Shown: one piece after another, positions 10,141 through 22,375 of the stretch
Position numbering within the stretch: position 1 is the first letter of the stretch
How the letters are laid out: each line of letters opens with the position of its first letter
DNA from: Siderastrea radians
Taxonomy: Eukaryota; Cnidaria; Anthozoa; Scleractinia; Rhizangiidae
Direction: 5' to 3'
Assembly: GCA_964017195.1 (NCBI GenBank)
Contig: OZ024895.1
Coordinates: forward strand, 26,081,875 to 26,145,874
Length of the DNA: 64,000 nucleotides
Position numbers and translations under genes: made by a program
Notes under the pieces: generated by a model
Databases searched by the model: none
Told to the model about the DNA's origin: nothing
The model's input: only the letters and a program-made list of their open reading frames with translations

Positions 10141-12084
10141 TCTTTTAATCTTCTTCGTGCTATTGGGCACATAAGGGCATGACTAGATCCCCGCACTGTT
10201 GCCTGTTTTTTGCTTTTTCCTCAGCTCTTATCAACTGATTCCGTCCACCTGCATCTCCTTCTCTGCACTCCTTCGCCAGGTTTCTCATGGTCTTTCGTCT
10301 TTCTATTTTTGCAGGTGGAGTCCATTGCATGCGACCCTGAGGATAGCAGATGGTTCTTTACATCGGATATGGCCGACGCAGCGCCACAGTCTGTTCTTCA
10401 CCTAAGAACCGATGTTGTTTGCTGAGACTGTCCAGCGTAGCTCAGTGTGGTGTTAGGCCAGAACATGTTTAGGATTTGGCGTAAGCGGCGATTATGGAAT
10501 GCGTCAAGTTTGCAGCCGATGCCTTTACTGAACTTCCACGACTTGCACCCACACATTTCTGTCGTGAGAGTGTTACTGTTGAAGAGCGGAGTTTGGTTTT
10601 TAAGCTGATCCTCTTGCCTTTGGAGATGTTTTAGACGAAGCCAAATGTTTTTTGTTTTTCGGAGAGCTTTGTTTTGATCGCTGGCCCAATTGCTCCATCG
10701 GTAGCCATCTTAGAGCCTAGTTAGGTGAACTCGTTGCCTTCTTCGCCTGCATTTCCATGCAGGATGATTGGTGCATCTGAGGGTTGGTTCATTCTCATGT
10801 GCTTGGGTTTCTTTGTGCTTACCTTGAGTCCAAGCATTGGATACTACGTCTGCAGTCCTCGCCTGCATGCTTGTGTGGGGCTGAGCTAGGAGGTAGATGT
10901 CCGCAAAGTAAAGGTCACTGAGCAGTTGGTAGAGAGTCCATCTGATACCTCTTTGACCTTTTGTTGCATTCTTTATGACCCTGTCAATATAGTTCCTAAA
11001 CTCCGTAGTGTGGTAGTATGCGCCATAACGTTTCTCTGTAGATACTGTCGAATGGTTTTCCAAATTCTATGAAGTTGGCATAGACAGTTCTATTCCATTG
11101 TTTCGCCTGCTCCAAGATCTGCGTAAGAGTAGAGATGGGGTCACTGCAGGATATTCCTTTATGGAAGCCACCTTTTTCTTTACGAATATAGTTCTCCAGA
11201 TTGGCAGTAAAAGACTTTAGTATGAACTTACTGAACACTTTCCTTGAGCAACTCAAGGGACTTATACCCCACCGGTTGTTACAATCCCATCAGACCAGTC
11301 TTCCAGTCTTCAAGCATGTTCTCGGATATCCAGATTTCGCAGAAAAACTTCGAAAGGATAGTAAATGTCAGAGATTTTCCTGCCTGTAGCAGATCAGCAC
11401 TGATGCCGTCTTCTCCTGCCACTTTACTATTCTTCATGTTGCTGATGGCCTTATTGATTTCTCGAACTGACGGCGGATCAGTGTTTATGTTCACGTGTTG
11501 TGTAGCTTCACGAATTGGTGCTGTTGTTTTCAGGTTCTGGTCGGCTAAAGACACTGTGGAAATGCTCTTGCCATCATCCAAGTTGTCTTCTACGCAGAAT
11601 AAAAATCTGCCTTTTAATCTTTCACGCACCAATGCACCCGTTTCCGATTGTCTTGGGGCATCCTATACACCGTCCTTAAGTCTTGCTGTGCCGTAGCCTC
11701 TTTTCCTTTATCATTCGGGTTTTCTATGTAGTCCTGCTTTCCTTCTTCGCTATCTTTACTTCCTTTTCCATTCTTTGGTATTTCTTTCTGTAGGGATCTA
11801 TGACTTTCTCTGATCATGTGAGTTGATCGGTTCCTTGCCCTGTTTTCTTTCTATGAGCTTTTCCCTTGTTCCAATCACACAGAGCACTTCATGCTATAAT
11901 ACCTCTTGAATGATTTTTAGTAACTGGTCATAAAAGGGTCGTTACTTGCATCGTCTGCATCTAATGTGGGCACGTAAACGTAATAACAGTGAGATTATCG
12001 TGCTTCGAGTTGAATTTAGCCATGACGAGTCTTACGCCCAGTAGCTTCCATTCCAAGAATGCCTTCGCTTCTTTGTCTGACATG
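10141..12084 (-). mobile_element. LINE copy F (decayed, RT region best preserved)
   Basis: Minus-strand copy with the 3' end near 10,141. The RT is readable in pieces. Segment 11,279-11,632 carries MKNSKVAGEDGISADLLQA, the RT fingers motif. Segment 10,996-11,256 carries the palm, with FIEFGKPFD where active relatives have F-x-D-F-x-K-A-F-D, so the first catalytic aspartate is lost. Segment 10,710-11,063 has YFADIYLL where FADD is expected, so the second catalytic pair is also broken. Segment 11,614-11,817 is the basic linker. It ends in the endonuclease region at 12,084 against array 6. Confidence 0.8.
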
Positions 12085-12480
12085 AAAATTTTTCATAAAA
12101 ACCAGTGATTTGAGTTGTTCCCAGAAAATTTTGAGAAATCGAGTTTTCCAGTGAGTTTTAATGGACAAAATTGGTTATGCGTGGAGCAGGGTTAAAGTTG
12201 AAGGATGTGCAACAGACAACGAACCCATTATAAAACAACTTGTTTGAACTGTCTTGGGGATATTTTGAAAACCCAAGATTTTCCGTGATACAAGGCTAAA
12301 ACTTGCAAAATGTGGTACAGGCATCGAAATTATTACCAAAGAAGTAGTTAAAGCTGTTGTGCAGAACTTTGAAAGATCGTTTTTTCTGGTAATTCAAAGT
12401 GGACAAAATTCCTTATGCGTTTTACGAGGCTAAAACTTTCTATAGGCATCGAAAAGATTGTAAAAAAGTGATAAGGGAGA
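12085..12480. repeat. ~130-bp tandem repeat, array 6
   Basis: Three degenerate units with the standard landmarks ('aaaaccagtgatttgag', 'gttatgcgtggagcagggtt', 'gacatcgaacccatta'-type). It joins copy F in mid-endonuclease ('tctttgtctgacatg') to the 3' end of copy G. I see no other feature here. Confidence 0.75.
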
Positions 12481-14268
12481 GAACTCACTTATTCAATCCT
12501 CTTCGTGCCATTGGACACTTAAGGCTGTGACCAGATCCCTGCATTTTCCCCTGTCTTTTAGTCTATTCCTCAGCTCTCATCAGCTGATTCCGTCCACCCG
12601 CATCTCCTTTTCTGCACTCTGTCTCCATGTTTCTCTTGGTCTCCCTCTTGCTGTTTCCCCAAGTAGAGTCCGATGGTTTCCAACACTGGGGATAGTAGAT
12701 GATTCCATGCTCAGGATATTCTTCACCTAAGAACCAGTGTTGTTTGTTAAGGTTTTTCGGCGTAGCTCAACATGGTGCTAGGCCAGGAATATATTCAAAA
12801 TACGGCGTAAGGCGCGATTTTCGAATTTGGCGAGTTTGAAGCCGAATGCTTTCCAGAACTTTTATGACTCACACCAATACAGCTGTGTGGTGAGAATGCA
12901 GTGAAGATTCAACACCAACTGAGTTGAATGCTGTGTGGTGAGACCCAGTATTGTTTGTTGAGGTTGTCCGGCGTAGATCGGGATGGTGCTAGGCCAGGAA
13001 TATATTCAAGATTCGGCGTAAAGCGCAATTTTCGAATTTGGCGTGGTTGTAGCCGATGGCTTTCCAGAAGTTTTATGACTCGCACCCATACAGTTGTGTG
13101 GCCTTTTCTGCTTCCTCGGCCGGGTTTTCAATGTTTTTCGGCTTTTCTCTTCGCCATCTTTACTCCTTTTTCCAGGCCTTGGGATTTCTTTGTGTTGCGG
13201 TCTTTCACTCTCTCTGATCATGTTGCGTTGTCATGTCCCATGTTCATTCTTCCTCTTTTGAATCCAAACATTTTCTCTCCCACTCCTATCACTCTCTGGT
13301 GGAAACTGCTCTGTTGGGGTTCTAGCGAAACTTCCTCATGGACTTGGAACTGGTTTCGGAGTTCCTTCGTCTCCAGACTCTTTACTTTAGCATCATTAAT
13401 TCTTTTCACTGTCTTTTTTAATTTTGGTTTTGCGCATTTTGGTGGCAAGCTTGCTAAGATGACATACCTGACATCATCTAACTGGCTCGCACAAGAATTT
13501 GTGGCCATTGTTTTTTATGTTACCACACCCGTCCTTCCGCGTGATCTTGCGTTGCCTTTACGGTCGTTCCGAACGCAAGCATTGAAATCTTCAATCACAC
13601 CCAGTAGTTCATGGGATAATACCTCTTTAATGAATTGCAGTAACTGGTCAAAAAGAGAATCTTAAATTGCATCCCCTGCATCTACTCTGAGCGAGTATTG
13701 TGCATCTATTGCACAGCTACAGCTACTGCACTGCTACTCTGCATCTACGGAGAACTCTTGTGACAGTGAGTTTAGCGTACTTGGAGTTCAATCTAGCCAT
13801 GACGAGTCTTTCACCAAGTGGTTTCCATACCACTAAGACCTTTGGCTGCTTTCTCGGACATAATGATTGCTACGCCTTCGGCATGATGGGCACTTTTCGT
13901 CTAAAGTGTATCACCGAGTTGCCAGATTTTTTTTCATCATTCCTGATCCTGTCCATCTTACTTGGCTTATTCCAATATTGTCCATCCAGTATACACTTAT
14001 CTCCATTACACATTGAGCTAACTTGCCAGTCTGATGAATAGTGCGTACATTCCAGCAGCCAACTCTGATATTTTCCTTTGGCGACAGAAACTCCACCCTT
14101 GCTATGTTGATTACCGGCTGCGATTAGGTTTGGGCAATACCTGTCGCTGAGCTGATTGGTCGGATTACGTTGTTGCTGCTGCCACAGCTTTGGTTTCTGG
14201 TGTAGGTTTCTATAGCATTTGGATTTTTGACGCAGTAGGGTTTTTACCCCTACGGCCAAGCCCAAGCT
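12481..14268 (-). mobile_element. LINE copy G: 3' end fused to endonuclease region (RT deleted)
   Basis: The 3' ~450 bp (12,481-12,900) is followed by a partly repeated stretch and then, from about 13,100, by the linker and endonuclease. The whole RT core is missing. The endonuclease N-terminus is the clearest in the window: 13,870-14,316 reads VGCWNVRTIHQTGKLAQ, the start of an APE-type (EEP superfamily) domain, and then VRWTGSGMM. The plus-strand open frame at 12,928-13,665 (245 codons) is antisense to this and has no features of a real protein. At 14,268 it passes without a gap into the middle of copy H. Confidence 0.75.
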
Positions 14269-16172
14269 ATGTCGAGTTTGCAGCCTTTGACGTTCCTTAA
14301 CTTTCATGATTCTCACCCATGTAGTGAGAATGTTACTTTCTAAACTGATCGTCTTGCTGTGGCAGATGTTGTTTAGGAAGGCAAATGTTTTCTCTACCTT
14401 AATGAGCCTTGCTTTGATTTCCGGCTCGAAGTCTGCATTAGAGCGTGAAGACTAGGTACGGAAACTCGTTGGCTTCTTTCACTGCAATTCAATGCAGGAT
14501 GATTGGTGGATTCGAGCGATGGTTCATACTCAAGTGCTTTGGTTCCTTGGTGCTTACCTTTGAGTCCAAACATTGAAGCTGTAAATGCTAGGTCTTTAGT
14601 AATGGCCTTTATGTCTGTGTGTGGGTGGTGCAGAAGGGAGATTTTGTCTGCAAAGTCAAGGTCACTGAGCAGTTGGTAGAGAGTCCATCAGACACCTCTT
14701 CGATCTTTTGTTGCGCTCTTTATCACCCAAACAATACAGAGAGAAATAGCAACGGAGACAGTACGCATCTGCGGTTTGGAAAATAATAGGCTCTTTGAGC
14801 GTGTTTCCGCAGATGACTCGGGCTTGGAGGTCACGGTACAGCATTTTGACAATATTCACGATCTTGGATGGTATCCCGTAGTGTTGCAGTATGCACGATA
14901 ACGTTTCTCTGTAGATACTGTCGAATGATTTTTAGTCTATGAATTTGGCATAGACTGTGCTGTTCCATTCTTTCGCCTGCTCCAAGATCTGCCTAGGAGT
15001 AGAAATGTGGTCACTGCAGTATCTCCTTTTACGGATGCCAGCGTTTCCTTTAGTAATATCCTTTTCGTAGGTTGCCGGTAAACAGCTCTAGTATCATCTT
15101 ACTGAACACTTTGCCTGTGAGACTCGAGAGAGTTATACCCCTCCAGTTACTTACAATCCAACGGATCTCCCTTTTTGTTAAGCCTAACGATCAGACCAAT
15201 GTTCCAGTCTTCAAGCATGTTCTCGGATATCCAGTTTGCGCTGAAAAAATTCGAAAGCATGGTGAATGTCAGAGATTTTTCTGCCTATAGAAGAAAAATG
15301 TCTGCTCCTGGTGCTTTATCGTTCTTCATCTGGTGCTTTACCATTCTTCATCTTGCTGATGGCGTTAATGATTTCTTCAACTGACCGCCGATCAGTGTTC
15401 CTATCGATGTAATGTGTGTCTCCACGGATTGGTGCTGTTTTTTTCTTTTAGGTCCCGGTCCCGTAAAGAAACTGTAAAGATGCTCTTGCTGTGCTGTCGC
15501 CTCTTTTGCTTTCTGAATTGGATTTTCAATGCAGTCGTTCTTTACCACCTCGCCATCTTTTCCTTTTCCAGGCCTTGGTATTTCTCACTGTAGCGGTCTT
15601 TAACTCTCTCTGATCATGTTGAGTTGATCGTTTCCTTGATATGTTTTCTTTCTATGATCTTGTCCTGTGTTCCATGTGCCTTCTTCTTCTTTTTGAATCC
15701 CAAGATTTTCTCCCCCGCTTCTCTCACTGTCTAGTGGAAACTGCTGAGCTCAGATTTTACCGATTCTTGCTCAAGGGCTAGGAACGGCCTTCTGAATTCC
15801 AGCTGAAATGCTGCCTTGCTCCCTGAAACCTTTAGGTTAGCGACATTAATTCTTCTCACACATTTTTCTTTCATTTTAGTTTTGCGCACCTTGATGGCAA
15901 CCGTTGCCATCAACAGCTGGTGATTGCTCCTCTTTTTGCCAGCAAGATTGGAGTGAGTTCTTCTGATTGCTAAGATTACATGATGACATGATCTATCTGG
16001 CTCAAACAAGAATCATTGGCCATTGTTGTTGGGGTTACCACAACCGTCCTTCCCCTTGATCTAGCGAAGCCTTCACTATCGTTCTGAACGCAAGCATTGA
16101 AATCCCTAATCACACAGAGCACTTTATGCGATAATACCTCTTGAATGACTTGCAGTATCTGGTCTTAAAAGG
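14269..16172 (-). mobile_element. LINE copy H (decayed, both ends truncated)
   Basis: Begins inside the post-RT region ('gtcgagtttgcagcc') and lacks the 3' end. It runs through RT fragments (14,662-14,859, 'YRDLQARVICGNTLKEP', the thumb-side segment seen in all copies) and the linker to 16,172. There it stops at 'ctggtcttaaaa' against array 7, the same breakpoint as copy E/array 5. Stops and frameshifts are present throughout. Confidence 0.75.
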
Positions 16173-16762
16173 ATGATGGTATATCATATATTAGAACTAA
16201 AGGTTGTGTTAAAACTTCCAGAATGCGGTACAGACAAGGAAATCATCTTTAAACAGGCGATTTAACATTTCCCGGGGAAATTTGGAGAATTCGACGTTTG
16301 AAGTGGGTGATGATGGACAGAATACGTGATGCGCCCTAAAACGCTAATACTTGTGCAATGTGATAGAGACAACGAAATTTCTCATAAAACCAGTGATTTG
16401 AAGTGATCCTGGAAAATTTTAAAAAATCGACTTTTGAAGTGTGTCTTATTGGACAAAATTGGTTATGCGTCGTACAGGGTTAAAACTTGCAGAATGTGCA
16501 AAAGACATCGAACTCATTATAAGACAAGTTGTTTGAGCTGCCTCAGAAAAAAACTGGAATTTTTCTCTGTCATAATGAATAAAATTTCATACGCGTCATA
16601 CAAGGCTAAAACCCGTAAAATATACTGCAGACATTGAAATAACAAAATTGAATTTTCAGGTGATTCATAATGGCAAAATTCCTTATCTGTTGTACAAGGC
16701 GAAAACTTGCTATAGAGATCAACAAGCTTGTACAAAAGTGAGATGAAACGGCAGTCACTCTT
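16173..16762. repeat. ~130-bp tandem repeat, array 7
   Basis: Four to five units. It starts at the same array base as array 5 ('tatcatatattag') and carries the same internal deletion, near 16,640. With the shared LINE breakpoint this identifies a duplicated block about 6.6 kb away from array 5. Confidence 0.75.
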
Positions 16763-19295
16763 TCAATCTTCTTCGTGCCATTAAGCAAATAAGGCAATGA
16801 CAAAATCCCGCACTGTTGCGTCTTTTGCTTTCTTCCTCTGCTCTCATTAGCTGATTCCTTCCACCCGCATCTCCCTTTCTGAATTCCGTCGTGAAGTTCC
16901 TCTTTCTTCGTCGCTAAGTTTGTTTTTCCTCTTGCTTTTTTCCTAGGGGGAATCCAATGCATGCCAACCCTGAGGATAGCAGATGGTTCCATTCTGAGGA
17001 TATGGCCGATCCAGCGCCACCGTCTGCTCTTAACCTAAGAACCGATGTTGTTTGCTGAGACTGTCAAGGGTAGCTCAGCGTGGTGAGAGGCCAGAACATG
17101 TTTAGGATTCGGCGTAAGCGGCGATTATGGAATGTGTCAAATTTGCAGCCGATCCCTTTCCTGAACTTCCATGACTCGTACCCAGACAGCGCTGTGGTGA
17201 GAGTGTTACTGTTGAAGAAGCGGAGTTTTTTTTTAGTTGATCGCCTTTCTTTTACAGATGTTTTTTAGGAAGGCAAATGTTTTTCCTCCCATGGAGAGCC
17301 TTGTTTCCATTGCTTGCTCAAAGTCTCCATCGGTGGCCATCTTAGAGCCTAGGTACGTGGACTCGTTGGCTTCTTCGACTGCATTTCCATGCAGGATGAT
17401 TAGTGCATGTGAGGGATGGTTCATTTTCACGTTCTTAGGTTTCTTCGTGCTTAGCTTGAGTCCAAGCATTGGACACTAGGTCTGGAGTTCTGGCCTGCAT
17501 GTCTGTGCGGGGGTGGGCAAGAAGTTACATGTCGTCCCCAAAGACAAGGTCACTGAACAGTTTGTAGAGAGTACATCAGATACCTCTTTGATCTTTTGTT
17601 GCGCTCTTTATGACAGAGAGAGAAATACAGAGAGAGAGAAATATCAACGGAGACAGTACGCATCTGGTGTTTAAATAATGAAAGCCTCTGTGAGCGTTTT
17701 TCCGCAGATGACTTCGGCTTGGCGGTCACGGTACAGCATTCTGACAATATTCACTATCTTGGATGGTATCCCGTAGTGTCGCAGGATCCACCATAACGTT
17801 TCTCTGTAGATACCGACGAATGCTTTTTTCGAAGTCTATGAAGTTGGCATAGACTGTTCTGTTCCATTCTTTGGCTTGCTCCAAGATCTGCCTAAGAGTT
17901 GAGATGAGGTCACTGCAGGCTATTCCTCTACGGAAGCCAGCTTTTTCTTTACGAATATCGTTCTCCAGATTGGTAGTATGAACTTATTGAGCACTCTGTT
18001 TGTGCGACTCAAAAGACTTATACCCCACCAGTTGTTACAATCCGACAGATTTTCCTCTTTCGCAAGCCTCAATATCAGACCAGTCTTCCAGTCTTCCAGC
18101 ATGTTCTCTGAGATCCTGATTTCGCAGAAAAACTTCGAAAGGATGGTAAATGTCAGAGATTTTTCTGCCTGTAGGAGATCAGCACTGATGCCGTCTGCTC
18201 CAGGTGCCTTACCATTCTTCATCTTGCTGATGGCGTTACTGATTTCGCGAATTGACGGAACAACAGTGTCCATGGTCGCGACCTGTATGGTTGCACGATT
18301 GGTGCTGTTTTTTTTTCAGGTTCTGGTCGGCTGAAGATACTGTGGAAATGGTCTTGCCATCATTCAAGTCGTCTTCTACGCAAAATAAAACTCTGCGTTC
18401 TCATCTTTCACGCACCAGTGCACCCGTTTCCGATTACCCTTGGGCGTGGTATACAGCGTCTTTAAGTCTTGCTGTGCCGTAGCCTCTTTTGCTTTATCAG
18501 CCAGGTTTTCTATGTAGTCCTTCTTTCCTTCTTTGCCATCTTTACTTCGTTTTTTAGGCCTTGGTATTTCTTTCTGTAGGGGTCTTTGACTCTCTCTGAT
18601 CATGTGAGATTATCGATTCCCTGATCTATTTTCTTTCTATGATCCTGTCCCATGTTCGATGTTCTTTCTTCCTTTCTTGTATGCGAAGATTCTCTCTCCC
18701 GCTTCACTCACTCTCTGATGAAAACTGCTGAGCTTGGGTTATACCGATTATTCCTCAAGGGCTTGAAACCAGTTTCTGATTTTCAGCTGAAATGCTGCCT
18801 AGGTCTGTGCTACGTTTAGTTTAGCAACCTTAATTCTTCTCACTCTGTCTTTAAATTTTGGTTTTTTGCAGCTTGATGGCAAGCGTTTCAAACAAAAGCT
18901 GAAGAATTTATCTTCCTTGTGCTTTAACGGTTTGAGTGCGTTCTTTCACTTGCTAAGTTGACATGATGACATGATCTATCTGGCTTTCACAAAAATCTGT
19001 GGCCATTGTCGCTGATGTTCCACAACCGTCCATCTCCGTGATCTTGCGCAGCCTTCACTGTCGTTGCCAACGCGACCATTGAAATCTGCAATCACACAGA
19101 GCACTTCATGCTATAATACCTCGTGAATAATTTTGCAGTAATTGGTCATAAAAGTGTCTTTAGTTGCATCTTCTGCATCTCCTGTGAGCACATAAACGTA
19201 ATAACAGTGAGTTTAGCGAGCTTCGAATTAAATTTAGCCGTGACGACTCTTTCACCCAGTGGTTTCATTCCAAGAATGCCTTCGCTGCTTTGTCT
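16763..19295 (-). mobile_element. LINE copy I, 3' and central part (split by a CACTA element)
   Basis: Minus-strand copy with 3' end at 16,763. Segment 17,233-17,469 is the post-core block ('NVKMNHPSHALIIL', then YLGSKMATDGDFEQ). Segment 17,920-18,273 is the best RT fingers segment in the window: ISKMKNGKAPGADGISADLL, then the 'SENMLEDWKTG' and 'NWWGISLLS' blocks. The linker is at 18,376-18,603. The copy continues into the endonuclease and is interrupted at 19,295 by a DNA transposon. The remainder is at 21,774-22,375. It shares the markers 'gctgagactgtc' and 'gattatggaatg' with copy F. Confidence 0.8.
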
Positions 19296-19308
19296 CACTA
19301 CCAGGAGC

Positions 19309-19640
19309 AAACGTGTGAAATAGGTGTGAAATGCATGTGAAATGCATGTGAAATATATTAAGCATGTGAAATTCTGTGCGTGAAATTAGTTTCGCGCAGA
19401 GAATTTAAGTTTCACATACATGTGAACTTCTTTCTTAGTGTGTGAGATTAAAACACTTTCAAAAGAACATGTGAAAAAATAGTGTGAAAAAACAGTGTTT
19501 TTCTATCATGTGAAAAATGCATGTGAAAAATGGGGTGTGAATTTTTTATGGTGTAAGCCATGTGAAAATAAGTGTGAAATAAGTGTGAATTTTTTCTTGT
19601 CTTTAAACGTGTGAAAATAAGTGAACTATAGCCATTAAAA
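19309..19640. repeat. Left subterminal repeat array of the CACTA element
   Basis: Many copies of (A)TGTGAAA, mostly in direct orientation, with a few TTTCACA complements. Several copies overlap in the form ATGCATGTGAAAT. In characterised plant CACTA elements, such subterminal repeats bind the element's own TNPA-type protein. That role is inferred here by analogy. Confidence 0.75.
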
Positions 19641-21360
19641 ATGCCTTGAAACATAAAACAAGTTTTCACAAACAGTTATAATGAAATTTAACTTAAGCTC
19701 CATTTATTGAGTGTTATGTTTTAATCAAAGTTTCTTTGCCAAAAAATTTCTACAATGTATATTTGATTTGAAGTTTACCGTTTGGTAAGTTCAAGCATGA
19801 ACAGGGGAAGATTACCAGCTCTTGTGCAAATGAGTATTAACTATTGTCCTGATTCTAGCCTGTAGTTCCACTTTTCCAAAAGAAATCCATTTCACCCAAA
19901 CTTTTAGAGAAAGAAAATTTCCCCAAATTTCCCTTGGACTTCTTCAAGTTAAGCGATTCCTTGCTGCTTTTCTAAATGCATGACATCAACAGCCGCTCTC
20001 AACAGCCACCATTTTATCTACTTTCTTGTTCTTGAACGAGTAAGCCTGGGGAGAGTGAGCCACTGGTCAGCAGTCTTGGCCTACAGAGCAGGCTCTGTTC
20101 TACTCAAAAAGTTCGTTTCTTTGGCTCAAATTCGAATGTGGGAAGGCAATTGATGTTTGGATCGATCAGAGAACCTACAGAATAACAAAAGTATATCGTG
20201 GACAATCCGAAGAAAACAAGGTAGGTAAAAGAGTAAATTATATCAGATCTTTGCTCAAAGTTTAAATGCTTCAAACGAAAACACAGTTGGCTTATGCACA
20301 GCTGGCTTGCTCTCTCTTAGATAGAAATGTTGTTCAGTCTCATTTCCCTCTTGTGAGAACAACTGAGAACATTTTTGCCAATTAGAGTCCTTCCATTAAT
20401 TTTAAATTTAGAACAAACAGTTTCACAGAGACACAGGAAAACTACATGTCATGAAACTACATAGTCAAGCTTACTGAACTTTTAGCAATCCTCGAGAATT
20501 GTGTTTGTCTCTTGTTATTAAAATTAACCAATCTTGATTTAAAAGCAGTTGCTGAGCTAGATTACTTTAAATGCTGGCATGGATTTAAGATGTTATAACA
20601 AGAACAGATATTCAAGTATTTATATATGTTTTTGTTCTTTTGCAGCTAATGCAATTTTGCATCTCAGCTGAATGATTACAAAAGCTTTCCAACAGCTTGA
20701 ACAGACATCAAACCCCTGTCTAGTTCATTTCAGCTAAGTGTGGAACAACAATTTAAGATGTAAAATAATATTGGAAATTACAGTCGCAATTCTGACAATA
20801 CAAGTATAAACTTATGTTTTCTTTTTGACTGACGAATGGTCATTACTTTTTTTTATTTTTTTTTATTTTTAAATAATAATATACAATACAGTGACATTAT
20901 TTACAGTAGAATAACTTAATACATTACATACGTCGCTAAAATAAGAATACATATATAGAAATTAAAGAAAGACAAAAAGGGAGTGTTTACCACACAGTAT
21001 TCTTCTTATGACTAACAGTAAGAGTAGTGGGGAGGGCTGGAGAACAGCGTTGATAACTGCTCAAAATAGCTTTTCAATTTGATATTTAAAAGTGGTCATT
21101 ACAGTTTTTGGGAATTGACCCATGCAAGTTAGCAAAATAGTTTTGCAGCAATATCCTGATGATGAAACTAAAGATTCCATTATAATATTCTAGCAGCTGT
21201 TACATGTAACAAAAATAGAATTCACAATTATAACAAATAAAAATACACTGTGAAGATAGTTTCATGTCCAGTATTTTCTTGTATTCTGTTATATTCTGCT
21301 GTTGTTGTACACAAGAAATCTAGGTAGGATGCATTTGGTAGTTTTCCTATCTTTCTTCTC

Positions 21361-21756
21361 TGCTAGAGCATGTGAAACACTGTGTGAAAAGCTAAATTTT
21401 TTCACATATCTTTCACATTATTTTCACATGCCTTTCACATGGTAATATTTCACATGCATGTGAAATTATCATGTGAAAAACGTGTGAATACTGTGTGAAA
21501 GTAGCCACCATTTCACACGATATTTCACATGTTTGCTTCTGCTACTGGTGTGTGAATTTGTCTGATAGAGCATGTGAAACACTGTGTGAAAAGGATAACA
21601 TTTTTCACACAATTTTTCATATTGTTTTCACATGCATTTCACATGGCGAAATTTCACATGCATGTGGAATTTCATGTGAAATAAGTGTGAAAAACATGTG
21701 AATACCGTGTGAAAATTACCACTTTTTCACACACTATTTCACATGGTTTTTCACAT
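21361..21756. repeat. Right subterminal repeat array of the CACTA element, internally duplicated
   Basis: Copies of TTTCACA and TGTGAAA in both orientations. The stretch is two ~200-bp versions of the same right end in tandem (about 21,361-21,555 and 21,556-21,773). Both open with 'agagcatgtgaaacactgtg'. The inner one ends in a decayed terminus 'gtttgcttctgctactgg' in place of GTTTGCTCCTGGTAGTG. Confidence 0.7.
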
Positions 21757-21773
21757 GTTTGCTCCTGGTAGTG

Positions 21774-22375
21774 TCTGACACGATGATTGCTACACTTTCT
21801 GCATGATGGTTACCTTTCGTCTAGAGTGTATCACCGTGTTTTAGGATTTTTCCTTTATCCTTGCGGATCCTTTTTATCTTGCTTAGCTTATGCCAATATT
21901 GTCCATCCACTATCCGTTTATCTTCATTACACTTTGAGCAACGTTTGCCGACATGATGCATGGTGCGTACCTTCCAGCAGCGAACTCTGATCTTTTCCTT
22001 CGGCGACAGAAACTCCTCCGTCGAGATGTTGATTTCCGGCTGTGCTTAGGTTTGGCCAAGACCTATCGTTGTGTGATTTCTCGAATTACTTTGTTCTTGC
22101 TACCACAACTTTGGTTTGTGCGTTAGGTTTCTGTATTATTTGGATTTTAAACGCGTGGGGTTGTTACCCCATCCCCCAATCCGCTGCCTGGAGGACTTGG
22201 GTGTTTATTTTCGTCTGACCCATCGCCCTGGACCTGTCAGCGTGGTTAAACCTGCCAGTGTTCTAAAGGCCCCACCCCCCCCCATTTCATAGCTCTAAAG
22301 GGTGTTTAAAGGCATTGAAGCTATCAGACCAACGACAAGGTATAGACACCATCGTACCCTAAGTTGGGACGATAT
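21774..22375 (-). mobile_element. LINE copy I, 5' part after the CACTA insertion
   Basis: Continues the endonuclease of copy I ('gatgattgctacactttctgc...'). It then reaches the 5' leader, which matches the leader of copy D (6,245-6,380: 'ctaaaggc', 'agctatcaga.caacgacaag', 'gacgat..gagtaa'). A C-run at 22,266-22,276 lies in it. It ends at array 8. Copies D and I are the only ones that keep this 5' end. Confidence 0.7.

Larger units (their letters stand above)
19296..21773. mobile_element. Non-autonomous CACTA (EnSpm-type) DNA transposon, 2,478 bp
   Basis: The ends are perfect inverted repeats over CACTACCAGGAGCAAAC (19,296-19,312 and the complement at 21,757-21,773), and the match extends into TGTGAAA. 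The element is flanked by TCT on both sides (19,293-19,295 and 21,774-21,776). Removing it with one TCT restores the LINE endonuclease sequence 'tttgtctgacacgatgattgc', seen uninterrupted in other copies. CACTA termini, 3-bp target duplication and subterminal repeat arrays together define the CACTA/EnSpm superfamily. No transposase-like frame is present inside, so mobility would have depended on an enzyme supplied elsewhere. The interior (19,680-21,360) is AT-rich and I recognise nothing in it. Confidence 0.85.

Noticed and set aside
12928..13665. 245-codon plus-strand open frame, the longest in the window
   Set aside because: It is antisense to the linker and endonuclease part of LINE copy G, is rich in F, L and S as expected for the complement of K/R/E-rich coding sequence, and matches no protein type.
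20830..21010. T-run followed by AT-rich sequence inside the CACTA element as a separate retroposon
   Set aside because: An A/T tail-like run is present but I could not find a second boundary or target duplication.
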